Of a DNA stretch of 64,000 bases, positions 33,632-46,093 are shown one piece after another; positions within the stretch are counted from its first letter, which is position 1; the number at the start of each line of letters is the position of its first letter. The translations under genes and the position numbers were made by a program. Source of the DNA: Buxus sempervirens (taxonomy: Eukaryota; Streptophyta; Magnoliopsida; Buxales; Buxaceae). The DNA is taken from positions 5,890,001 to 5,954,000 of the forward strand of contig OX387193.1 in NCBI GenBank assembly GCA_947561395.2, read 5' to 3'. The notes beneath the pieces were generated by a model, which saw nothing but the letters and a program-made list of their open reading frames with translations, did not search any database and was not told the DNA's origin.

Positions 33632-34201
33632 TTAAGCATAGGACCAAACAACCTCCAACTCGCCCCACTGATCCTTTGGAACTCCTAGGGCTCTCCACAC
33701 AGCTTTTGATGCATCTACAATGTTGTGACGACAGGGAGGCTCGTAATTATGGTCTTTATCACACCCCATAGTGGAGTCACACTCGTCCACCACCTTGGCC
33801 TTCACACTGCGTCCCTTATAATAAATAATGATGTACTGGTTGCACAAGCGCTTGTTGTCGAACCATCCGGTTGAAAGTGCGACCACCGGTGTGTCATCTG
33901 AGTGGAACTCACCGTCACATTCTGAAGCTCCGCCACCATCTCCTCCCTGCTGAAAGTCGTTTAGTGTTAAAATGGCCTTCGTTTCTTCGGTCACAGGCGG
34001 CGAGCACTCGAACGTTTTGTAGTGCTTTCCATGTTTGCAGCAGTCGGAGTCGTCCTCCTGGTTGCATTCTCCTTCTGGGTATTTCTTCCCCTTGAGTTCC
34101 CCACTCGGCTCGCAATATTGGGCACGGATCATCAGGAAATCTGTATCAAAGAGAATAACTAGTATGATCAAGAATACACTCAAATGAATTCTCTTACCCA
34201 T
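33632..34201 (-). CDS. kiwellin / ripening-related protein, copy 9 (intact)
   Basis: Single-exon gene for 189 residues starting MGKRIHLSVFLIILVILF. The signal peptide ends near IRAQ. Ten mature cysteines with CEPSGELKGKKYPEGECNQ, DCC, GGDGGG and [10 protein letters not shown] are present. It is the most divergent of the first subgroup: the strand before GRSV reads YIIIYYK in place of YINIRAN, so the usual NGRSV becomes KGRSV. It is probably secreted. It closes the cluster on the right side. Confidence 0.93.
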   Translation of the reverse strand: MGKRIHLSVFLIILVILFDTDFLMIRAQYCEPSGELKGKKYPEGECNQEDDSDCCKHGKHYKTFECSPPVTEETKAILTLNDFQQGGDGGGASECDGEFHSDDTPVVALSTGWFDNKRLCNQYIIIYYKGRSVKAKVVDECDSTMGCDKDHNYEPPCRHNIVDASKAVWRALGVPKDQWGELEVVWSYA

Positions 34202-34267
34202 TCTCGATCTTTGTTCATGTATTCTCTCTATTGATGCAATTTAAGAAACATGCTTAGGATTGAGCGA

Positions 34268-34275
34268 ATATATAC
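34268..34275 (-). promoter_or_regulatory. TATA box of kiwellin copy 9
   Basis: ATATATAC on the plus strand, about 67 bases upstream of the ATG. Confidence 0.5.
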
Positions 34276-34299
34276 ATGGATGGGTTCATTCAAAATGCT

Positions 34300-36361
34300 A
34301 GTTTCCAATCCGAAAACAATAAAAAAAAGAACATATAAATTATCTATATGAATGGCATATTCTCTTTGAGGAGAATTTCGATTGTTTAGAATCAGCTAGC
34401 TAGAAGGCAAATAATGATACTGCAAGAGTACAAGTAAGGGGATTAAACAACTTGAATAATTTCTGAATGCGACCATGCAATTCTCTGGAAGTTCATTGTC
34501 CAAGAAATTCTCACGTAATTTCCTATGAAGCCTCGGATCCTATCCTAAGTCTGCTTACTTATGTTTTTTCTACGTCAATAGAAGAAACTGATGCTAAAAA
34601 AGGGACAAAAATACACCTTAGTGTTTATTCCTAAGGGGTGAATCGGGTGATACCCACCTTGAAACCGACTCGACCCTTATTTTCTCCTTTTTTTTTTTTT
34701 TTTTTTTTAGTTTTTCTTTCTAAAACCTGGAATGGTTGGGTTAAAACCGATAAGCCAAACCGATCCAAACTTATTTGGGTCAAGTACGTTTTGGGTTGTT
34801 GTTAATCGGTTTCAACTTTATACTACAAGAACCGATTCAGTTTTGGATGTTTACGTCAAACCACCCGTTAGGGAAGGTTCAGTTTATTGGTAAAAAATGA
34901 TAAACTGATCTGAATTGAACATATGAAGATCGGTTTTGGCTTTAAATTAATCGGTTTCGGTTCGGTTTCAATTTTATATATTGAAAAAAAAAACCAATTT
35001 GGTTACGGTTTTCCTCCAAACCGAAACGTTATCATAGCTATCCAAAGCACATACCCGACGAGCACGGGCATGTTTGAATTCATTTGGCTAGAAAATATCC
35101 CTCTTTCTCCTCCAGCTCTTCTCTTTTCCTCTTTTCATATTAGGGAAAATTAATTTTTAGAGATACTTTTTTAAAATAATTAAAATCCAAATAGCAAAGT
35201 CTTCAGTTTTAACTTTTAGGAGGCTTTTGTCAACATAATTAATTTTTATTGACATTTCACCGTTACAAACCAAAATGCCCTTACATCACTCACTCAAATG
35301 GTTTGTACAAATCAATAAAATAACTTTTACAAGTTAATACACAATGTTAATAAAAAATATAAATCATTTTATTGACTTGTACATGTCAACAAGTCATTTT
35401 ATTACTTGTACAAATCATATGAGTTAGTGGTATAAAGGCATTTTTGGAAACATTTATTCGTGACAATAAAATGTCACTAAAATTTATTTATTTTAATAAA
35501 GGTCTCCTAAATTTTCCCATCCACAAATTTCTCATTAATGCTCAATCACGTTTCCATTGTTTTAAAGAAGTTCCACTCAAAAATTACGAAACAGAAACTT
35601 ACATGGATATTGTCCCTTGCGAATTATCTTAGCTGGGATGGAAAGGCAAATGAAGCTTGAGATCTAATTCTCGTTTGGCATTTTTACAACGAATTTTGCG
35701 TGCACGATATTTTGATACCGAGGATAAAGTTTTGAAATATTTAATATATATTACATAAATTAAGTCTATGGGAAAATCTTGAATCATTTGGCTCATTAAG
35801 GATTACAATATTTTTTTTTTTTTAGGAAACTTGGTGTATCCGAACCAGCTTGCGAGCATCACGACTAATCCCCAAAAGCTTGTGCAATCCTCCCGTCCCA
35901 CACAAACCGGATAATTATCAGACCAAAGGCCCTAGGGCCAACCCCAAAGAATTGATAACACCTGAGAGGTTTTGAACCTGAAACCTCGGAGAGAGCATCC
36001 CCAAGGGCTTGTACTCTGTAACCCTATTTGCATAGGTTTAGTGAAGGAACTCTCATGCATCATTGGATAGTAGACATCTTTGCTAAACCCACATAAATCG
36101 TGTGTCAATGTTTACTCTGATTTTGCTTATTTTTACTAATCGTTTTTTCAACATATACTTGAAGTACTCAAAACAAGAATCTGCTGAGATATGGATTACA
36201 AATCTAATCGTAAAGAACTAATGCAATTTATAAATCAACAAGTATGGCAAACATGCACTACAAAGGGATTGGCATAGCAACCTTCTTGCCGTGGTCCTCG
36301 TTTTTCACAAGCTTTATTTATTCATTACTAAGAGGAGCTCAGAGGGCATTTCCAGAACTCT
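34300..36361. other. intergenic between the kiwellin cluster and the GPX gene
   Basis: No gene seen. It holds a long T-run near 34689-34709, a stretch rich in AACCGAT and CGGTTTTGG repeats at 34720-35040 of the kind common in degraded plant elements, and the MITE listed next. Confidence 0.5.
35143..35518. mobile_element. small inverted-repeat MITE
   Basis: Begins GGGAAAATTAATTTTTAG and ends with the near-inverse of it (CCTAAATTTTCCC). Inner arms also pair (AAAATGCC... with GGCATTTTTGG). About 376 bases, non-coding, no clear target duplication. Confidence 0.55.
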
Positions 36362-38724
36362 TCAGATACCCAACACCTTCTTAACATCTTTCTGCAGAAG
36401 CCCAAGACAGTAAATATTAGCTGCTTCTGAGATAGTTATTAATCCATAGCAGATGAATCAAAAGATATATACATCATTATACTAAGTGGGTCTGAACTAA
36501 GAACCATACATACCTCAATGCTAAGAGGGGAGGTTGTGGGAGCATAACGATCGACGACATTCCCCTCCTTGTCGACCAAAAACTTGGAGAAGTTCCATTT
36601 GATGCTGCTTCCAAATATTCCACCTTTGCTCGACTTCAAAAACTTGTAGATTGGTGCAGCATTGTCCCCATTCACATTAACCTATTGTAATAACAACATG
36701 ATAATTTGGTTTATTATGGAAGGCGTTTACCCTTTATTTGATCAAAAACAGAAACAAAAGACAATGAACACATATCATCTTCATCTTCCTACACTCCTAG
36801 GACTGTGGCAAATTAAGAATAATGCACCAAGATCAAATTAATCAAGTAATTAGTCACATCAGAGAGTGAAATCAGTTTTCAACTCCAAATAAGCATGAAA
36901 TGTTGCATATGGTGCTAAAAATAAAGGCATTCTAATCAAGCTAACACTTGAACTGGATTTCTTCCATCTTCTGGCATCACTCCTGTATTGTAAGAATCTT
37001 AATGCAGTAATCCCAGAGGGGTGAGACAAATGAAAGGTGAAATATAGAATGAACTTCAAAATGAGTGAGGAATTAACCAAATTTGAGGCAGCACATCACA
37101 TGCATTTCATTTTTAGCTTCTCATTTTTCGTTTATTGGGGGAGCTTCTTCTGATTTTTCAGGAAAGGAGCGACATCAAAAGTGTAATCACTGGTTTACCC
37201 TCTAATTTGTTCTAGTACCACAGTAGTGAGGATGATCTCGAGTATGCTCAACATGGAAAGTTAAGGTAAGCTCCGCAAGACTTTTAAGATGTTCATCAGT
37301 ATACAAAAATTAAGGAAAAAACAGCATCTCCTTTTCATTTTTGTGATTTGGACTAGTTTTGCTGTGATATATAAAAATATAAAAGAACAACTTCACAACT
37401 GGCTTATGTTGATGATAATGACTTTCAGATTTACCTTGTCAAAAATGGGATACTCTGCTTTGAAGCGAGTGCAAGCGAACTCTTGGATCTGATCATTATT
37501 TCCTGGCTCCTGTGCCCCAAACTGATTGCATGGAAAAGCCAGAATTTCTAGTCCTGCAAAAGACACCAAAACAAAGGAGTGGGGTTGAGGGTGTTGAAGA
37601 AGTCAATTGATTATTCTGAATAAAAATCCAGAACTACCGAATTAGATAATTAGGCTGGAGTCATATAAATGCAGTCCCAAACCTTGATTTTTATACTTCT
37701 CATACAACTGACCCAGCTCCTTGTAGTTCGAGTTGGTCAGGCCACTGTTAACAGAAGTTGAGAAACAGGTGAAATTTACAAAAATGAAACTTAAATATAG
37801 ACTCCAAGGAGGATGTTTTACAATCAAGGCAAATAGAAAGAGAGTGAGAAAAAAAAAAGTGTGCAATCAGTCGAATGTAGAATGAAACTTAAAATTGATT
37901 TCAGGTTCTGAAAATTGAAGCTTCAACCCTTATATGAGAAGTTAACTTCAGGGGAAAGCAAGCTAAGCAGTACTAAAAGATGAACATGACGTACCACTGG
38001 GATGCAACATTGACAATTAACAGGACTTTCCCCTTGTATTGGCTAAGATCCACATCATTTCCTTTAGCATCCTGCAAATGAAAGTGACCCCAATCAAGGA
38101 ATAGAATCAAATGAAAAAAGAAGAAGGATTCAGTTATTTTAGAGAGAGAGAGAGAGGTTTTGGAATCCAGCAGATCTCTATGACGAGAATGAAAACTAAC
38201 AAATCAATTGATTTTATAGCAGAAGACTACAAACCAGAGCTCGTAATTTTTAACCATTGCTTCCTTATTATGTTAAATATTTTGTCCTTTAAAAATCAAT
38301 GTTCCAGAATAAACTTTCAAAAAAGTAACCAGAAACCTAAACTCTCCAACCCACCTTTTCTGTTTTTCCAATTAGGGCAAAACCAACTAAAAATCCAGTT
38401 AAATAGGAGAAAAAAACAATTTGAGAACCACAAATCCCAGTTGAACCTGCTAATTTTGCCAAGAGAAAGATACAAGCGGACGAATCTATAAGATGAATAT
38501 GCAACCGCACCCAAATGCCAGAAGATAATAATATCTCAAAAACTTTCCACTGGATTCTGGATTACAATTACCAAGTGCTTTAGGAGACTTGAGAAAAAGA
38601 AAAGCATATCGCAGAAATCACAACTCACAACCTAACGGATTTTCCAACTTGTTTAGCGAAAGAAACTAACCTTAACAACGAAATCATGGGCTGAAGTTTT
38701 TTGTATCATCGACTGGCTTGCCAT
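36362..38724 (-). CDS. GPX: glutathione peroxidase (plant, thioredoxin-dependent type)
   Basis: Six exons: 38724-38671, 38071-37995, 37744-37683, 37553-37435, 36681-36514 and 36391-36362. Their lengths sum to 510 bases, giving 169 residues, and all junctions are GT-AG. The start [18 protein letters not shown] has no transit peptide, so a cytosolic form is likely. The peroxidatic Cys is in NVASQCGLTNSNY, with its codon split across exons 2 and 3. [14 protein letters not shown] carries the Gln of the active site. The resolving Cys is in [15 protein letters not shown], and [13 protein letters not shown] follows. Plant members reduce hydroperoxides using thioredoxin. The use of Cys, not selenocysteine, is normal here. 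Exons are complete and undamaged. Confidence 0.96.
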
Positions 38725-38920
38725 CGTAGAAGATGTCCCTCAAAAGAACAAAGCAGCAGAGATCTTGAGATGATGATAACAGGGGAACCCTGTTTCAACG
38801 GATTAGGAAAACAAAGGGCAAGAAGAAGAGGCTTAAATAACGGGAACAGGAAAGCGTCTGCAACTGAATATGGAAGATAAGGAAAACAGAGGATCCAAGG
38901 AACTGCTCAAGCGGCGATTA

Positions 38921-38930
38921 CTATATATAG
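38921..38930 (-). promoter_or_regulatory. probable TATA box of the GPX gene
   Basis: CTATATATAG about 200 bases upstream of the start codon, between a GC-richer upstream region and a purine-rich leader. Confidence 0.5.
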
Positions 38931-40400
38931 ACTTTCCTTGTGAATCAAGCGGCCATTTGTATTTTGACTTGACGTGTTCGTATCACAAGAGACGTGTCAC
39001 GTGTGTGCTTGCTGCCTCGCCGCGTGGATCTCAAGTGTGAACGAGGTCTCCTGTTCACTTTATTTGGTTGGCGGCGGCGCAAATTCTGGTCCACAGGTGT
39101 TCTCGTTAAGCCTGTTCGTGTGGTCACAAGATAATAATGCAGAATAATTCTTTTTTTTTTTTTTGATCATATGCAGAATAATTCTTCAAAATTGATTGTG
39201 AATCAATAGAGCAATTAAGTTCGTTTAGATTTCACTGTTCATACTCGTTTGGTCCGTTTACATTGATTTCATAACCAAAAACATACGGCCAGAAACAGGA
39301 TTGGGTTTGGGTTGCCAAAATCAGGTTAAGGGCATATCTCATTTAGTGCCTGACCAGTTCGATTCGTACCATAAGGATGGGTTAGGGTTTGGTATTGGCT
39401 AAAAAGGGCTGTTTTGGGTTTACGAAAACCTACCTTGAACTTGCATCCCTAGCCAGGAACATGCATAGAAATGACTAACATTCTAATACAAATAGACAAA
39501 TAAATGCTAAGATAAACTCATCCCAATTTAGGTTGCGTTTGCGTTGGTTTTTGCTTTTTGCTTTTTGAATCAATAAGCATGTTTAGATAGTAAATGCTTT
39601 TGTTTTTTATGATGAAACAAATAGCAATATAATTGTCTTTTCTTGAGAGTCAAAATTTTATTGTTTCTAAACTAGCAAAAATCGAAAAGCAATAAAATTT
39701 TGTCTCTCAAAAAATGCAAGAGCATTTACTGTCCAACACAACCACGTTTATTGCTTCCAAAAGCAAAAAAACAAAAAACAAAAAACAAAATGCAACGCCG
39801 AAGACAAATAAGTGCAATAATTCATAGGACATGTTACTTTGTCTTTTATGATACATCTTATCCGCAAACAATCAAGAATCGCAATCGAATCATTTTCATT
39901 GAAGATATCATAAGATTTCAGTTGACAGCTTTTTTTTTTTTTTTTTCCCATTTATTTATGCCTCCTGATGTTAACCTTTGGATAAAGAAAGATTTTAAGA
40001 CTTAATCTCGTTTTCAATTAACGGGTCCCAGTATATACACACAAGCTTTATGAGAGCATTTATATTGAAATTTCGTTGAAAAGGAATCCCACTTGTTTGC
40101 CGAAAACCAAATTGAACTCCATGACTCACCGGACCTTTCTCAAATTGAATTCCAAACACAAGCTTCAGAAGCCATCAGAAGCCATTTCTGAAACAAAGGC
40201 TGGAGCTCCTTCACGCACTTTTTTTCTATGTATCAGTCAAACAAATATCAGCTTGTTTTCATACAATTTCTCCACACCCAGACTTCCTAAAATGTCAAAG
40301 AACATAATAATAGAACAACAACCAAAATTCCATAGTCAAGCTTTAATACATGTCCTTACAGATCTTGCACAAAAGTTATTTTATGGTCCCATCTGCAATA
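38931..40400. other. intergenic, no gene seen
   Basis: Upstream region of GPX, then AT-rich sequence with poly-A/T runs (39154-39164, 39932-39947). An ORF at 40076-40450 ends inside the last exon of the next gene on the other strand and has no recognisable domain. Confidence 0.5.
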
Positions 40401-43400
40401 TCACATCTTTGATGGCAACCCTGTTTTCATGCCAGACCCAGTCCCACTGATCGCTCCAGATGGCTGTTTCCTGCGCAGTCTTGCCTTGGCTTTGAATAGA
40501 GTTCCATGAACATCCTCAAAGTGGGGTCTTGTTGCATTTTTTGTGTTCTCAATCCACTGCTGAACTTTCTTGTGCGGGCTTAATATTCGATGACGAACCT
40601 CATCATCCAGAAGCTGAATGCAAAAAGATAAATTCCTCATTATATATCTCTCACTCTCCACATCAGATCTTGTATCTTGACCTTGCAACTAATAAGTACC
40701 AGCTCAATGTTTTGATATATCATAAACCACAATTATTAAGCATTTGTATGAACATTCTGTCAACCCAACCACTCAGTGGTATTTCAGCACAAAAACAACT
40801 CAGCAAAAATCTAGATGCAGCCACAGCCAACCAAAATAGAATTTTTCTGAAGAAATTCAAGTCAAACCACAAAATGATAGTGCCACAATACAACGCATAC
40901 GTGCTCATGTGCATCTTATAAATCATCAGAAAGAGAAAGGATAACAATTTTCCAGTATCTCAGACATATGAACCCAATAAGACAAATTATGTTTTGCAAA
41001 TTGCACAATTAAAATTACTATCTACTCTCTTAATGTCATACCTCATGACACATTTTCTCAAGTGTTCAGTCTACCATGCTGATGGAAGATTTTCTCAATA
41101 TCATAGGTCTAGAGTCTAGACCTTAGGCCGCGAACCCATTTGACAATCTTACATAGTGCAAACAGTCAAATGGCACAGATCAGGATATGGTACCATTTAG
41201 GTGTATGTTTGTGCATGAATGAGGCTGACAATATGGAGATAAGGAACTCAAAATTTAAAAAAAAAATTTTTTTTTGAGACAAAAATTAATTAGTTATTTA
41301 CCAAAAATTAAATTTTGTCTTGTGTACATGCTTAAACAACAGGATGGCATAATATTCCAAAGACAAATGCTGAAAGCAATTGCCACCAGCAAATATCTGT
41401 TCCTATTATTACCTTTTTGACGGCAGAGAAAATATGTTCATTATCATACCATCCTGTCAAAATAAATCACAGCAGAGAAAATGAAATCATTTATACCATA
41501 TAAAATCCTCACAAACAGCTCATTCAACACTCCTGAAATTAACATTAATTTATATGCTACATAGCAAAAATAAAGAAATAAATAAAATATATATAGTTAT
41601 GTTGCACTATGAATTTCCTTTTATTCCCCCCATACCCAAAAAAATTAAATTTGCACTGAAACATTTCAGCAAACAGTAATTCAAGTATCAATTAGCTTTA
41701 CTTTTTTTTACCTCTAGTTGCATGATTTCACAAACAAGGCTGAGATCAGCAATTGATGGTTGCAAGCTTCCCAATAGAAATTTTCCATTCCCTTTGAGCC
41801 AAATGGATTCGATCTTTGACAAGGAAGCATTCAAAATTTTCTCAGCTTCAGCAGCTGCTTCAGGATTTAATGGTCGACCAAATGCAGGCGCTAGCACAGT
41901 ATTTAAAACAAAGGGAGCTGGAAATGGAGAATTATAATCAACAAAAAAAAAAATATGGTAACTAAAATGTCATGACCACATAAGAAAATAAAAATAGAAA
42001 AAAAAAAAGGAGAAAGAAAATAAATGCTTGACTGAACCAAAATATCAGAGCTGGCACAACAAATAGTATCATTAAGTAAGAATTATGGGTACAAATCTTA
42101 GACCCACGCAGCTTGAACCAACAAGAGTTTATCCAGGTTGATTTTTCAACCATTTTCCAGGTTTGGGTTGGCATTTCTCAAATGTTTCATAAATGAACTG
42201 GGATCAAGTTATGTGACCAACAAACCCATTCTCATACTTGCTGAAAAAACTGGAAAGTTCACCATCAGTACCAACTCAATTTTAACTAGTACAAATAAGT
42301 TAACGAATCTGAATCTCATGGTTGATAATCCAGTGATCCAGTTTGCAGGATTATTGACACCTCATAACCAAAACCTAAGGAATGAATTTGGCTGTATGGA
42401 AAAGTGACAGGTTCCCTGCACAAGTCTAACCAATTCTCAGAAAAGTGAAGCTTTTAGACCCATTGTACCCCCATAATCGTAATTTCTTTTCTTCCAAACA
42501 TTCTAAATTAAAAAAAATTGTTTATTATAAATAGCTGCCCACAATTGTTACTAGTGCATCCAGCAACAACTTTGATGTTTGCAGAATCTATCATGCACTG
42601 CAAAGAGAAATGTAAAACTCTTATCAGCCTGAGTTGCAAGCAATGCAGCCTCCTAAACAAAAAATGTAAAGCATATACTTGGCTCCTAAAAATTTATCCT
42701 TTTCAATTGATGACTAATGAGTTTTAGTCACAGATTACCTACCAAAAAGAGATCAAGCTAAACTAAAAATTTTTAGCCAACCGTCCAAAGTTTTTATAGA
42801 CCACTCTTTCCAGGACTTTACTCAATATTACAATTGTCATATAATATGAAAGTCAAACATCCATCAGCAAATATATATTCAAGGAGTTGAATTCACAAGA
42901 CCTGCACCACGGCGTAAGTTGGAGTGATGCCAGTCCAAAACTGAGTTAATCTTAGCTCTCTTGAAAAGATCGGCGGGATACCTTAAAAACAATAGTGAAC
43001 ATGATTGAGGACTTGAAAATAACTGGGATCCAGAACATAGTAACATAAGATAAAAATCTAAAACTGTTTGAATAAATACTTCTATATTTTACAGAAAAGT
43101 AGTAGGCCAGCATACCAATGATCAGCAACTCCGGGGAATACACAAGCAAGGTAGCTCAGAATTGCATGACTGCAAAATATCCAATCGGGAATAAAGCATC
43201 CCCAGATATAGAATAAATAAGGAGAAATGTTTAAGAAATCACCAAGTGATCAAATAATCCCCAAAATATGGAAACGAAAATAACAACATTTTATCATATA
43301 ATTAATATATGTTTATGGTATATGTAGGCTGTTGAGACCTACGTCATCAACATGCTCTGCATAATCTCTCTTCATATGCAAGTTTCTGCCAAAATACATT

Positions 43401-44727
43401 TTTCCATGTGGCCAAAATGGGGTGCTATTCTAAAGGTCTTGCTTAAATATTAAAAATTTTGATGGCATCCTTCACATGGCTAAAAAAGGTTCAATATGTG
43501 GTATTTTAAGGATTATAAGGATGAGAGCTTTCTCAATTAGAATACTGAAAGGTTTCCCATCAGATGGAATATCTGAATTGGCCATGTCAACGTTCCATAC
43601 GGTGGAGATCACCATGTCCCACTAGGAAAATAGACCTAGTGAATCTGTCTAGAAAGACTTTTCCCTTTATGTGATTATGCATTGTTAAAGCATTCCAATG
43701 AAGATTGGTATAGAATCTCAATTTTACCTTTCAAACAGCTTAAACCTTCCATCCACTATTGTTGGAACATTTGCCATAGGGTTGATTTCTGGAGCACGTA
43801 ACAGGAACCATTATCATCATTATAGGAAAGATCATATGTAGTTGACACTTGACACTAGCTATATGATTGTCAAAGACACTAGTCAAGCAAATTATTTTAT
43901 AGCCCAAAGGAACCTGGTGATTTAATTATGATAAACCTTATTCCTCATCTATCATAAACGAAAAATTCTTCAACCAACAACACATCGCTTGAGATTATAA
44001 ATGAGCATTTGAAGGCAGATTAGATCACAGATTCAAGGAGTATAATCTGCAAGACACTATTAATGGGACACACTCATTTATGTTACCAGATTCTGTGAAC
44101 CTATGCATGTCCTGCTTTGTACTCGGGATAAGCAATAAATTTGGAAATTGTTACAAGTCATCAAAGATCAAAAACTCAATTGAAAGACTTGAAACCCAGC
44201 TTAGAATTGCTTGAACCGAACCCCCGACCCCCAAGCCCCATTAAGGCTTAACCATCCGAGCTTCAAAAGCAAAATAATAATAATAGTAATAATTATAATA
44301 TCGTATAGTTTCACCCCCAAGTTTTTGTAGTCTGATAGACGTATTAAGAGAAAGAAAAATAGATAAAGAAAGGGAGTGTAGGTATGAAGGGATCGTCAGA
44401 CGAGAGAAGTTCATAATTCGACGATCTCACCTTTAAATTCAGGAGACAGATGTTTGCGTTTGACCAGGTCTACAATGATCTCCTCAAATTCGATCCGGTT
44501 TACCCTAAAATCCATCAATCAGTAATCAATAGAAGCTAGAGACTAGAAATTCCGATAAAAAAATTAAGCAGAGTTCTTAACTTCTGGTGTAACCGTTTTC
44601 AGATAAGGTGACAGAACGAAAGACATACGAGAGTAACGTCGGAAAAGGGAAGAAGAAATTACTTGCAGAAGATAATAACAGCACGGGATGGTTGGGACAT
44701 CCGATCGGCATAGACTTTGAGCTTCAT
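40401..44727 (-). CDS. GSTT1: glutathione S-transferase, theta class
   Basis: Seven exons: 44727-44663, 44504-44431, 43788-43728, 43169-43116, 42981-42902, 41917-41712 and 40613-40401. They total 753 bases and give 250 residues, close to the usual plant theta length. The N-terminal thioredoxin-like domain starts MKLKVYADRMSQPSRA with the catalytic Ser; NVPTIVDG and the glutathione-binding pair ES follow. The helical domain has ADHWYP, DWHHSNLRRGA and SIADLSLVCEIMQLE. The protein ends GLPSKM, which fits a peroxisomal PTS1-type signal, as known for plant theta GSTs. The likely role is glutathione-dependent reduction of hydroperoxides. Introns are up to 1.1 kb and contain no recognised element. 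Confidence 0.95.
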
Positions 44728-45540
44728 TCTTTCTCAGTTCTTCGATCACTGACTCCTCTCTCTTCTTTTTTTCAGGTTATTTTCCTTCTTTATCTGCTTG
44801 ACGCTTCTGCAACTTTGCTAGTAACCAACCTTGCAAGATCTCAGATGAGAGGACAACACGGGAAGTGCGGACTCCGCACGGATGTACTTCTCGGGTTAGC
44901 CCGATGAGACCTGGTTAACGATCCAAGCCCGACTACGTCAGAGCGCCGAGGGCGAGGAGTAACCACATCCACAATGCTCTGTGGGTCTCAAAGCCGAAAG
45001 GGCATAGGGATGTGTTTGGTAACAAAATTAAGCTGCTCGTATTTATCTGATCATAACTCAGCGGAGGGGCCTCCATATCCTACAGCCACGCTTACAATGA
45101 GCTATGATTGGTTCATTTGTTTTTTCACGAAAGGAAAACGAAAAGGCGATGCTTACGTGTACACACTGTTGGACCAACAGATATTCCAGCATAGGCTTAG
45201 TTGATATGGCTTCATAGGCTCTAGTTGATATGGCCTCATGGTTGACCTTGATCGTGACCATAATAGTTTCCTCCCTGCTATTATGGAATATTCGGATTGA
45301 GCCACAGCTACTTATCATTGAGTGGCTAAACATCCTAAATGATGGCTAACGCTCCTAGCATGACCATAGTGGCTTCCTCCACATCGTGGAATGTTCGGAT
45401 CATATCATAGCTGCCAATCATCTTGTGGGGTCCAATCCTTGGAATTAACCTCTACATGCAAGGAATTTGATCTTATGACCTTGAGCCCTCCAAACAACGG
45501 AAGAGTAATCGACAAAACCAATTGGGAAACCCCTTCCGCG

Positions 45541-45744
45541 AGGATTGAAATCATCTGCCGCCATAATGCTACGACAAACAATGCAGCAATTGTTGGATGC
45601 TGCCATGTGTAGCATCCAACGGCAGCTATTGAAATGTCATTAATGACATTTCACTTTTTTTTAATGTGAAACAGCAGCTGCCATTAAATGCTACACGTGG
45701 AAGCATCGTCTGCCATATCATCACGGTGGCAGACAATTTCATCC
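45541..45744. mobile_element. MITE with 9-bp target duplication (copy 1 of family)
   Basis: CCTTCCGCG flanks the element on both sides (45532-45540 and 45745-45753). The ends are inverted: AGGATTGAAATCATCTGCCGCC on the left, and on the opposite strand at the right GGATGAAATTGTCTGCCACC. Inside, GCTGCCATGTGTAGCAT pairs with ATGCTACACGTGG. It fits a Mutator-like MITE. Confidence 0.8.
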
Positions 45745-45875
45745 CCTTCCGCGGTGCCACGGGCGTTCATCTGCTCAAATTAATTTTTAGTGATGTTTTT
45801 TGAAAATAATCAAAATTCAATCAAATGAGTTGGGCATTGGGTCCACTGCCTCTTGATTGCCCAACCTCGAAAAGG

Positions 45876-46093
45876 TGGAATGAAATCGTCTTTCCTGTTT
45901 CCTTGAACTGCTCCCTGATGTCGCCGTGAGAAGCTGCCATGTGGAGCATCTCACGGCCACTATTTTTTTTGTGTTATAAATGTATCAGATGAGCCCCACA
46001 CGAAAAAACAGTGACCATGAGATGTTCTACATGACAGCATCTCACGGCCACATCAGGAAGCAAATTAGGGAAACATAACAGACGGTTTCAACC
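45876..46093. mobile_element. MITE with 9-bp target duplication (copy 2 of family)
   Basis: Flanked by TCGAAAAGG (45867-45875) and CCGAAAAGG (46094-46102), 8 of 9 bases alike. The ends are inverted (TGGAATGAAATCGTCT and, on the other strand, GGTTGAAACCGTCTG). Internal arms GTGGAGCATCTCACGGCCAC and their inverse form a hairpin. Same family as the element 130 bases to the left. Confidence 0.75.

Noticed and set aside
40076-40450. 124-codon plus-strand open frame
   Set aside because: It runs into the last exon of the theta GST on the other strand and has no recognisable motif.
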